Assembly (NCBI RefSeq): GCF_008386585.1
Contig: NZ_VUOB01000106.1
Coordinates: 1-39,364 of the forward strand
Direction of reading: 5' to 3'
DNA length: 39,364 nt
Source: Solihabitans fulvus
Lineage (GTDB): Bacteria > Actinomycetota > Actinomycetes > Mycobacteriales > Pseudonocardiaceae
Under the pieces are notes generated by a model. The model was not told where the DNA came from, ran no database searches, and saw nothing but the letters and a program-made list of their open reading frames with translations. Shown piece after piece: positions 33,617 through 39,364 of the stretch. The position numbers and the translations under genes were made by a program. How positions within the stretch are numbered: the stretch's first letter is position 1; each line of letters begins with the position of its first letter.

Positions 33617-34201
33617 TCACGCCAGGCCGAGGTCGGCCAGGTCGAGCAGGTAACGGTAGGGCAGCCCGGCGGCCTCGATGGCCTCCTTGGCCCCTGTTCC
33701 CCTGTCCACCACCGTAGCGACTCCGATGACCCTGGCGCCCGCCTCGTTCAGCGCCTCCACGGCGGTCAGCACGCTGCCGCCGGTGGTCGAGGTGTCCTCG
33801 ACGGCGAGCACCGGCTGGCCGGTGACCTCGATGCCCTCGATGCGGCGCTGCATGCCGTGCTGCTTGGTGGCCTTGCGCACCACGAACGCGTCGAGCACGT
33901 CGCCGTCGGCCGCGGCGGCGTGCATCATCGCGCAGGCCACCGGGTCGGCGCCGAGGGTGAGGCCGCCGGCGGCGACGTAGTCCCAGTCGGCGGTGAGCTG
34001 CCGCAGCAGCCTGCCGATCAGTGGGGCGGCCGCGTGGTGCAGCGTCGCCCTGCGCAGATCGACGTAGTAGTCGGCCTCGGCTCCCGAGGAGAGCGTCACG
34101 CGGCCGTGCACCACGGCCAGCTCGCTCACCAGACGGGCCAGCTCGGCCTTGGCGGTGGTATCCAGAACGGCTTCATCTCGCACGAGACGCCAGCTTGTCA
34201 C
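33617..34201 (-). CDS. pyrE: Orotate phosphoribosyltransferase
   Basis: 194-aa enzyme of de novo pyrimidine synthesis that joins orotate and PRPP to give OMP. LAVVHGRVTLSSGAEADYYV (near 28-47), DLRRATLHHAAAPLIGRLL and the PRPP-binding loop VLAVEDTSTTGGSVLTAV (about 131-148) are diagnostic. VVRKATKQHGMQRRIEG holds the flexible catalytic loop lysines. GTG 34201 lies 8 nt beyond the stop of the SDR gene; GTG 34183 is an alternative giving 188 aa. It matches mycobacterial pyrE next to clpB. Confidence 0.95.
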   Translation of the reverse strand: MTSWRLVRDEAVLDTTAKAELARLVSELAVVHGRVTLSSGAEADYYVDLRRATLHHAAAPLIGRLLRQLTADWDYVAAGGLTLGADPVACAMMHAAAADGDVLDAFVVRKATKQHGMQRRIEGIEVTGQPVLAVEDTSTTGGSVLTAVEALNEAGARVIGVATVVDRGTGAKEAIEAAGLPYRYLLDLADLGLA

Positions 34202-34208
34202 ATCCCGT

Positions 34209-34988
34209 TCAGGTGCGCCCTCGGCCGCCCGCCGCGCGCGTCGCGAGTCGTCGCAGCAGCGCCCTCGGGACCAGCCTGCTCAGGCCGACGATCGCCTTGT
34301 ACTGCGCACCGGGCACCGAGACGACCCGGCCGCGGCGCAGGTCGGCGAGGCAGTCGTGCACCACCCGGTCGGCGTCCAGCCACAGCGCGTCGGGGGTGCT
34401 GGCCATGTCGATGTCGGCCCGCTGGTGGAACTCGGTCCTGGTGAAACCCGGGCACAGCGCGATGATCCGCACGCCGGCGTCGCGCACCGCGACGGCCATG
34501 CCCTCGGAGAACGAGGTCACCCACGCCTTGCTCGCCGTGTAGGTCGAGCCCCTGCCCGGCAGGAATCCGGCGACGCTGGACACGTTCACCACCGCGCCCC
34601 TGCCCCTGTCGAGCATGCCGGGCAGCACCGCCCTGGTCAGCCGCAGCACGCTGGTGACGTTGACGTCGAGCTGGGCCTGGAGCTGCTCGACGTCGGAGGT
34701 CCAGAACTCCCCGGCCGTGCCGAAGCCAGCGTTGTTGACCAGGAACTCCACCGGGGCCGCGCGGTCGGCGAGCCGCTCCTCGACCTTGGCGCGCTGCTGC
34801 GGGTCGGCGAGGTCGGCCGGCAGCACCTCGACGTCGACGCCGTGCCTGCGGTGCAGTTCCTCGGCGAGGTCGGCGAGGCGTCCCTCGTCGCGGGCCACGA
34901 GGACCAGGTCGTGTCCTTCCGCGGCGAGTCGGCGGGCGAACGCGGCGCCGATGCCGGCGGTCGGCCCGGTCACGAGCGCAATGGGCAT
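34209..34988 (-). CDS. Short-chain dehydrogenase/reductase
   Basis: 259-aa SDR. The cofactor motif is ALVTGPTAGIGAAF (residues 4-17, TGxxxGIG), with ARDEGRL suggesting NADP(H). NNAG is in VEFLVNNAGFGT. The catalytic Ser is in VNVSSVAGFLPG, and YTASK supplies Tyr and Lys. It is of the classical type, with a hydrophobic/basic C-terminus (LLRRLATRAAGGRGRT). Substrate is unknown. ATG 34988 has TACCTT exactly 7 nt upstream, indicating a leaderless transcript, and no Shine-Dalgarno. It lies between pyrE and a membrane protein in the otherwise conserved clpB block, so it is an insertion relative to mycobacteria. Confidence 0.9.
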   Translation of the reverse strand: MPIALVTGPTAGIGAAFARRLAAEGHDLVLVARDEGRLADLAEELHRRHGVDVEVLPADLADPQQRAKVEERLADRAAPVEFLVNNAGFGTAGEFWTSDVEQLQAQLDVNVTSVLRLTRAVLPGMLDRGRGAVVNVSSVAGFLPGRGSTYTASKAWVTSFSEGMAVAVRDAGVRIIALCPGFTRTEFHQRADIDMASTPDALWLDADRVVHDCLADLRRGRVVSVPGAQYKAIVGLSRLVPRALLRRLATRAAGGRGRT

Positions 34989-35014
34989 GGCGCGCAAGGT
35001 ACCGGCCACCGCGA

Positions 35015-35713
35015 TCAGCTCGGCTTGCGGTCGAAGTTGGGGCGGTAGACCTCGCCGCCTGAGCCGGTGTCGCCCTCGGCGTCGAACGGGTCGACCACGT
35101 CGGCCAGCTCGCCGAGGTCGCGCAGCAGCCGCTCCAGCCTGGCGGGGGCCGTGTTGGGCGGCGCGGAGGCCATCACCCAGTCCTCTTCGAGCCACACCAC
35201 GGTGACGTCGCCGCCGATCTCCTCGGCGGCCTCGACCAGGTCGGGGGTGATCAGCCGGCGCGCGGCGGTCAGGTCGGAGACGAACGCGTAGCGCTGGCCG
35301 ACCGGGCCGAGCAGGTCGGGCATCTGCTCCCGCTGGAACGGCACGCTCGGCAGCCACAGCTCGACGACGACCGGCAGCGGCCGTCGGCAGCGCACGCCGA
35401 CCAGCACGGAGTTGACCTTGCCGTTGTTCTCGTGGTCGAAGACGTAGACCTGCCTGCGGCCGTCCGCGGTGAAGGTGGACCCCGCGACGACGTCGCGGGC
35501 GGTCCCGGTGCCGTAGTAGGCGATCGCGCCGTTCTCCCACCGGGTGGGCAGCACCTGGTCGGTCTCCTCGAACTGCCACCCGCGCAGGGCGGCCCACCTG
35601 CGCCGCTCCCGGTTCCGCGCGGTGCGCTGCGCGCGGTCTGTCGCGAGCAGCGCGAAGCCCGCCACGCCCGCTACCGCGGTGATGGTGAACCAGACCCACG
35701 CAGGTACGTCCAC
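35015..35713 (-). CDS. Membrane-anchored protein of the clpB neighbourhood (Rv0383c-like by position)
   Basis: 232-aa protein beginning VDVPAWVWFTITAVAGVAGF, a single N-terminal transmembrane helix, then a basic stretch (RAQRTARNRERRRW) and a soluble domain with YGTGTARDVVAGSTFTADGR and VELWLPSVPFQREQMPDL. The C-terminus is acidic. GTG 35713 is chosen because TACTCT lies exactly 7 nt upstream (leaderless). The frame is open to 35773 but that part lacks coding character. Function unknown; conserved position next to clpB and pyrE. Confidence 0.72.
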   Translation of the reverse strand: MDVPAWVWFTITAVAGVAGFALLATDRAQRTARNRERRRWAALRGWQFEETDQVLPTRWENGAIAYYGTGTARDVVAGSTFTADGRRQVYVFDHENNGKVNSVLVGVRCRRPLPVVVELWLPSVPFQREQMPDLLGPVGQRYAFVSDLTAARRLITPDLVEAAEEIGGDVTVVWLEEDWVMASAPPNTAPARLERLLRDLGELADVVDPFDAEGDTGSGGEVYRPNFDRKPS

Positions 35714-35720
35714 GAGTGCG

Positions 35721-35726
35721 AGAGTA
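35721..35726 (-). promoter_or_regulatory. -10 box of the membrane protein gene (leaderless)
   Basis: TACTCT on the minus strand ends 7 nt before GTG 35713. It gives this gene its own promoter downstream of the clpB terminator. Confidence 0.5.
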
Positions 35727-35796
35727 GCGGGCCGGACGCCCACAACGAAGATCACTTGGGACGATTTCCCCACGCGTTTGCCGCCGGGAACGCCGA

Positions 35797-35825
35797 CCGC
35801 CCCGGCGCGGGGTGCGCCGGGGCGG
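35797..35825 (-). terminator. Terminator after clpB
   Basis: A 12-bp perfect GC stem (35797-35808 with 35814-35825) with loop GGGGT lies 25 nt beyond the clpB stop. Confidence 0.8.
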
Positions 35826-35849
35826 GTCGGGACGGTTCGGGCGAACCGG

Positions 35850-38432
35850 TCAGGCGCGCCCGACGATCAGGCCGGAGTTGTCGTCGACGACGTCGACCCG
35901 CACGGTGTCGCCGTCGCGGATCTCGCCGGCCAGCAGCTCCTTGGCGAGCTGGTCGCCGATGGCGGACTGCACCAGCCGCCGCAGCGGCCTCGCCCCGTAG
36001 ACCGGGTCGAACCCGTTGAGCGCCAACCAGTCCCGCGCCGACGCGGTGACCTCGAGGGTCAGCCGCCGCTGGGCGAGCCGCTTGGCCAGCTTGGCGACCT
36101 GAATGTCCACAATGGAGGTCAGCTCCTCGGTGGCCAGCGCGTGGAACACGACCACGTCGTCCAGCCGGTTGAGGAACTCCGGCTTGAAGTGCGTGCGGAC
36201 CTGGGCCATCACGGCGTCCGAGCGCTCCCGCTCGTTCAGGTTGGCGTCGGCGATGGCCTGCGAGCCGAGGTTCGAGGTGAGCACCAGGATGGTGTTGCGG
36301 AAGTCCACCGTGCGGCCCTGGCCGTCGGTGAGCCTGCCGTCGTCGAGCACCTGGAGCAGCACGTCGAACACGTCGGGGTGGGCCTTCTCCACCTCGTCGA
36401 ACAGCACCACGGAGTAGGGCCTGCGGCGCACCGACTCGGTGAGCTGGCCGCCCTGGTCGTAGCCGACGTAGCCGGGCGGCGCGCCGACGAGCCTGGCCAC
36501 CGAGTGCTTCTCGGAGTACTCGCTCATGTCGATGCGAATCATCGCCCGCTCGTCGTCGAACAGGAACTCCGCCAGCGCCTTGGCCAGCTCGGTCTTGCCG
36601 ACACCGGTCGGCCCGAGGAACAGGAACGACCCGGTCGGCCGGTCGGGGTCGGCGACCCCGGCCCTGGTCCTGCGCACCGCGTCGGAGACCGCGCGGACCG
36701 CCTCCGCCTGGCCGACGACGCGCGTGGCCAGCTCGTCCTCCATCCGCAGCAGCTTGGTGGTCTCGCCCTCGAGCAGCCGGCCAGCGGGGATGCCGGTCCA
36801 GGCGCTGACCACGTCGGCGACGTCGTCGGGCCCGACCTCCTCCTTGAGCATCACGGCCGCGTCCTGGGTGGACCTGGTCGCGTCCTCCAGCTGCTTCTCG
36901 ATGGCGGGGATCTTCCCGTAGCGCAGCTCGGCGGCGCGCCCGAGGTCGCCGTCGCGCTCGGCCCGCTCCGACTCGCCGCGCAGCTGCTCCAGCTGCTCCT
37001 TGAGTTCGCGGACCCGCTCGATGGAGCCCTTCTCGTTCTGCCACCGCGCGGTCAGCGCGGCCAGCGTCTCGCGCTGCTCGGCGAGCTCGGCGCGCAGCGC
37101 GGCGAGCCGGTCGACGGAGGCGGCGTCGCTCTCCTTGGCCAGCGCCATCTCCTCGATCTCCAGGCGGCGGACCGCCCGCTCGACCTCGTCGATCTCCACC
37201 GGCCGCGAGTCGATCTCCATGCGCAGCCGGGACGCGGCCTCGTCGACGAGGTCGATCGCCTTGTCCGGCAGGAAACGCGCGGTGATGTAGCGGTCGGACA
37301 GGGCGGCGGCGGCGACCAGCGCGGCGTCGGTGATGCGCACGCCGTGGTGCACCTCGTACCGCTCCTTGAGGCCGCGCAGGATGCCGATGGTGTCCTCGAC
37401 GCTCGGCTCGCCGACCAGGACCTGCTGGAAGCGCCGCTCCAGCGCGGGGTCCTTCTCGATGTGCTCGCGGTACTCGTCCAGCGTGGTCGCGCCGACCATC
37501 CGCAGCTCGCCCCTGGCCAGCATCGGCTTGATCATGTTACCGGCGTCCATCGCGCCCTCACCGGTCGCGCCAGCGCCGACGATGGTGTGCAGCTCGTCGA
37601 TGAAGGTGATCACCTGGCCCTCGGAGTCGGTGATCTCCTTGAGCACGGACTTGAGCCGCTCCTCGAACTCGCCGCGGAACTTCGCGCCGGCGACCATCGC
37701 GCCGAGGTCGAGCGAGACGACCCGCTTGCCGCGCAGGGACTCCGGCACGTCGCCGGCGACGACCCGCTGGGCGAGGCCCTCGACGATCGCGGTCTTGCCG
37801 ACGCCGGGTTCGCCGATCAGCACGGGGTTGTTCTTGGTCCGCCTGGACAGCACCTGCACGACGCGGCGGATCTCGGCGTTGCGGCCGATCACCGGGTCGA
37901 GTTCGCCCTTGCGGGCGCGCTCGGTGAGGTCGATGCCGTACTTCTCCAGCGCGCGGTAGGTGCCCTCGGGGTCGGGGCTGCTGACCCTGGCGGAGCCGCG
38001 CACCTTGCTGAACGCCTCGCGCAGTGCGTCCGGGGTGGCGCCGTGCCGGCGCAGCAGGTCGGCGACCTGGCCGCCGTGCTCGGCGAGACCGACGAGCAGG
38101 TGCTCGGTGGAGACGTACTCGTCGCCCATCTCGGTCGCGAGCTGCTGGGCCTTGGTGAGCACGCGGACGGCGTCGCGGGACAGCTGCGGGGCGGACACCG
38201 TCGAGCCGCTGGCCGCCGGCAGGCCCCTGACGATCTGCTCGAGCTCCTTGTGCACCTGCGCGGGATCGGCCCCGACCGCGGACAGCAGCGGGGCGGTCAG
38301 CCCATCGCCCTGCGCGAGCAGCGCGCCCAACAGGTGTGCGGGCCCGACATCGGGATTGCCGGCCACCGTGGCGGCCTGCGCCGCCGACGAGACCGCCTGC
38401 TGGGTCTTCGTGGTCGGGTTGAAAGCGTCCAT
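35850..38432 (-). CDS. clpB: Disaggregase ClpB (Hsp104 family)
   Basis: 860-aa AAA+ unfoldase that works with DnaK-DnaJ-GrpE to dissolve aggregates. The N-terminal Clp repeats (about 1-145) are followed by AAA-1 with Walker A GEPGVGKTAIVEG (about 204-216) and Walker B ITFIDELHTI. The coiled-coil M-domain lies at about 405-525 (QLEQLRGESERAERDGDLGR). AAA-2 has Walker A GPTGVGKTELAKALAEFL, Walker B VVLFDEVEKAHPDV and the pore loop GYVGYDQGG. The length is normal. ATG 38432 is preceded by GAGGTGAGGGG. A HAIR element at 38521-38541 puts it under HspR control, as known for actinobacteria. Confidence 0.98.
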   Translation of the reverse strand: MDAFNPTTKTQQAVSSAAQAATVAGNPDVGPAHLLGALLAQGDGLTAPLLSAVGADPAQVHKELEQIVRGLPAASGSTVSAPQLSRDAVRVLTKAQQLATEMGDEYVSTEHLLVGLAEHGGQVADLLRRHGATPDALREAFSKVRGSARVSSPDPEGTYRALEKYGIDLTERARKGELDPVIGRNAEIRRVVQVLSRRTKNNPVLIGEPGVGKTAIVEGLAQRVVAGDVPESLRGKRVVSLDLGAMVAGAKFRGEFEERLKSVLKEITDSEGQVITFIDELHTIVGAGATGEGAMDAGNMIKPMLARGELRMVGATTLDEYREHIEKDPALERRFQQVLVGEPSVEDTIGILRGLKERYEVHHGVRITDAALVAAAALSDRYITARFLPDKAIDLVDEAASRLRMEIDSRPVEIDEVERAVRRLEIEEMALAKESDAASVDRLAALRAELAEQRETLAALTARWQNEKGSIERVRELKEQLEQLRGESERAERDGDLGRAAELRYGKIPAIEKQLEDATRSTQDAAVMLKEEVGPDDVADVVSAWTGIPAGRLLEGETTKLLRMEDELATRVVGQAEAVRAVSDAVRRTRAGVADPDRPTGSFLFLGPTGVGKTELAKALAEFLFDDERAMIRIDMSEYSEKHSVARLVGAPPGYVGYDQGGQLTESVRRRPYSVVLFDEVEKAHPDVFDVLLQVLDDGRLTDGQGRTVDFRNTILVLTSNLGSQAIADANLNERERSDAVMAQVRTHFKPEFLNRLDDVVVFHALATEELTSIVDIQVAKLAKRLAQRRLTLEVTASARDWLALNGFDPVYGARPLRRLVQSAIGDQLAKELLAGEIRDGDTVRVDVVDDNSGLIVGRA

Positions 38433-38520
38433 CCCCTCACCTCATCAGCCGTTGTCCAGGACGGTAGGACCCGCGCAACAGCCTGGCGTAGGTCCCGTCA
38501 TCCTGCACAACGTCAGAAAA

Positions 38521-38541
38521 GTTGAGCGTGTTCCGCTCAAC
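38521..38541 (-). promoter_or_regulatory. HAIR element upstream of clpB
   Basis: GTTGAGC-N7-GCTCAAC is a perfect inverted repeat with the 7-7-7 layout of HspR sites and matches those upstream of dnaK. It lies 89-109 nt before the clpB ATG. Confidence 0.92.
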
Positions 38542-38580
38542 TATGCCGTCAGGCTGTGACCCTGGACACGGGTGCGGGTG

Positions 38581-38646
38581 CGGTGGGTGGGCGGTGGGTG
38601 GGCGGTGGGTGGGCGGTGGGTGGGCGGTGGGTGGGCGGTGGGTGGG
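38581..38646. repeat. Six perfect 11-bp G-rich repeats
   Basis: CGGTGGGTGGG is repeated six times without mismatch, followed by a partial copy. Neighbouring units give GGGTGGGCGGTGGGTGGG on the plus strand, which meets the canonical G-quadruplex pattern several times over. Confidence 0.95.
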
Positions 38647-38671
38647 CGGTGGCGGTGGATGGGCGACAGGT

Positions 38672-38739
38672 GGGCGACGGGTGACAGCGGGCGACGGGTG
38701 ACAGCGGGCGACGGGTGACAGCGGGCGACGGGTGACAGT
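38672..38739. repeat. Four 17-bp tandem repeats
   Basis: GGGCGACGGGTGACAGC in four consecutive copies; the last has T for the final C. It forms the second block of a composite minisatellite. Confidence 0.95.
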
Positions 38740-38747
38740 GGGTGGCG

Positions 38748-38782
38748 GCGTGCGGCGTGCGGCGTGCGGCGTGCGGCGTGCG
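38748..38782. repeat. Five perfect 7-bp tandem repeats
   Basis: GCGTGCG repeated five times, the third block of the composite minisatellite. Degenerate GGTGGGTGAGCGACGGGTGA-like DNA continues to about 38850. Confidence 0.95.
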
Positions 38783-38894
38783 ACGGGTGGCGGAGGGTGG
38801 CGGTGGGTGAGCGACGGGTGAGCGGTGGGTGGCGATGGGTCGCGGTGCTCGCGTGATGGTCCTTGCGGGAGCGCGGTAGCGAGCTGCGGTCGAG

Positions 38895-38922
38895 TTATCC
38901 ACAACGTGCCCAATTGTCCACA
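38895..38922 (+). promoter_or_regulatory. Pair of DnaA-type boxes
   Basis: TTATCCACA (38895-38903) and TTGTCCACA (38914-38922) are in the same orientation, 19 bp apart, each followed by [AG]CGTGCC. Both match the actinobacterial DnaA box. Two boxes are far too few for an origin; they may titrate DnaA or be part of a dispersed binding set. Confidence 0.6.
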
Positions 38923-39143
38923 GCGTGCCGTCTCTCGCCGACGCGCGGCGCGGGCGGTGACTAGGCTGGCACAGGGCAGGCCCCCGAGGTGGGTGGGGTG
39001 TCTTTGCAGGTGGGTGGGCCTGTCGTCCGGGGGTTGGTGGGCCGAGGGTTTGAGGCTGGTGGGCCGGGGTTGGCGGGAATCCGGTGCGATCTGGCGCGGA
39101 GTCCGGTGGTGTGGCTCCTGGTCGGTTCCTACCGTTGGTGATC

Positions 39144-39353
39144 ATGATGGTGCTGCTGGCGATAATGACCGGCCTGGTCTATGTCCTGCTCAGCTCCCTG
39201 ATCGCGGAGCCACAGCGGCTGCGGTTCAACGCGCTGATGGTCGCGGGGGCCGGGGCGGCGTACGCGTCCGGCGGCGGGCTCGGGCCGTGGGAGCTGGTGT
39301 TCTGCGCCGCGATGACCTACGTGGCCTACCGGGGGCTAGAGTCAAGGCCGTGA
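39144..39353 (+). CDS. Small membrane protein, possibly a shortened DUF6010-like protein
   Basis: 69-aa protein from ATG 39144. Helix 1 is MMVLLAIMTGLVYVLLSSLI; RFNALMVAGAGAAYASGGG follows, then LGPWELVFCAAMTYVAYRGL and a stop. These segments remind me of the N-terminal half of DUF6010 proteins, which normally continue after YRGL, so this may be truncated. TACCGT (39130-39135) lies 8 nt before the ATG, suggesting a leaderless start; the frame is open from GTG 39084. The stop overlaps a GTG that probably starts the next gene. Confidence 0.55.
   Translation: MMVLLAIMTGLVYVLLSSLIAEPQRLRFNALMVAGAGAAYASGGGLGPWELVFCAAMTYVAYRGLESRP
39337..39342 (+). promoter_or_regulatory. -10 box of the next gene (leaderless)
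   Basis: TAGAGT lies inside the end of the small membrane protein gene, exactly 7 nt before GTG 39350. Confidence 0.45.
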
Positions 39354-39364
39354 AGTTTGCGGGT
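39350..39364 (+). CDS. Start of a gene leaving the window
   Basis: GTG 39350 begins VKFAG and runs off the end. The start overlaps the previous stop (GTGA), and a -10 box lies 7 nt upstream. Too little is visible to name it. Confidence 0.4.

Larger units (their letters stand above)
38433..39143. other. clpB-to-small-membrane-protein intergenic region
   Basis: About 710 bp without a gene. In order it holds the clpB 5' region and HAIR element, the minisatellite blocks (38581-38850), two DnaA-type boxes (38895-38922), and a GGTGGGT-rich stretch (38990-39070) before the next promoter. Both strands have open frames here only because of the repeats. Confidence 0.7.

Noticed and set aside
35544..38525. 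993-aa plus-strand open frame opposite clpB
   Set aside because: It is a shadow of clpB in the opposite strand, caused by high third-position GC. No domain or start signal is seen.
38581..38850. CRISPR array
   Set aside because: The repeats are directly adjacent, without unique spacers, and there are no cas genes.
38549..39145. Proline/histidine-rich repeat protein on the minus strand
   Set aside because: The frame exists only because of the G-rich minisatellite. It has no start signal or folded domain and would be translated through tandem repeats.

Overview
This is a high-GC (about 70%) actinobacterial chromosome segment, most likely from the Pseudonocardiaceae (a Lentzea/Saccharothrix/Actinosynnema-like organism). 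I infer this from: the dnaK-grpE-dnaJ-hspR operon and clpB, each preceded by HspR-type HAIR inverted repeats; a FadE5-type acyl-CoA dehydrogenase; an EtfD-type Fe-S membrane oxidoreductase; an actinobacterial dCTP deaminase; many apparently leaderless GTG/ATG starts; and gene order resembling the Mycobacterium Rv0380c-Rv0384c block (TrmH-like methyltransferase, hypothetical, pyrE, membrane protein, clpB). The genus is inference only.

Layout. 1-2.1 kb: fadE5 (minus) with two TTAC-N6-GTAA-type palindromes in its promoter. 2.2-8.3 kb: regulators (atypical NarL/LuxR response regulator, Crp-like, LysR), a 700-aa protein with a degenerate P-loop and no recognised function, and a 3-hydroxyisobutyrate-dehydrogenase-like enzyme divergent from the LysR gene. 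8.4-10.8 kb: a decayed integrative element bounded by a 42-bp duplication of the 3' half of tRNA-Gly(CCC). It holds a small DUF1508 gene, a broken regulator fused to a hicB fragment, and non-coding structured DNA. 10.8-12.4 kb: dcd and a CDF transporter with overlapping convergent stops. 12.5-17 kb: two paralogous SdrD-B-domain surface proteins with identical LANTG sorting ends, plus a membrane acyltransferase. All three genes share one extended promoter, GCAACC-N15-CGTC, which looks like an ECF sigma-factor promoter, followed at 6-7 nt by an ATG of a short or in-frame leader. 17-19.3 kb: etfD, carrying the same TTAC palindrome as fadE5. 19.3-23.3 kb: SMR efflux pump/TetR pair, NCS1 permease, DUF4097 lipoprotein-like protein, DUF4287/DUF5655 protein. 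23.4-27.8 kb: dnaK operon. 27.8-30.5 kb: two sugar/nucleoside-type kinases divergent from a LacI regulator with two abutting operators. 30.5-31.8 kb: GH76-like glycosidase with a duplicated 3' end. 31.8-38.4 kb: minus-strand block from trmH-like to clpB. 38.5-39.36 kb: clpB HAIR element, a G-rich composite minisatellite, a pair of DnaA boxes, and a small membrane protein gene running into a gene that leaves the window.

The genes link into a few logical units. The beta-oxidation pair (FadE5 passes electrons through ETF to EtfD and quinone) appears co-regulated across 17 kb. The chaperone regulon (dnaK operon plus clpB) appears to be repressed by the HspR encoded in its own operon. The strongest candidate for something undescribed is the three-promoter cell-surface regulon at 12.5-17 kb with its leaderless leader ORFs.
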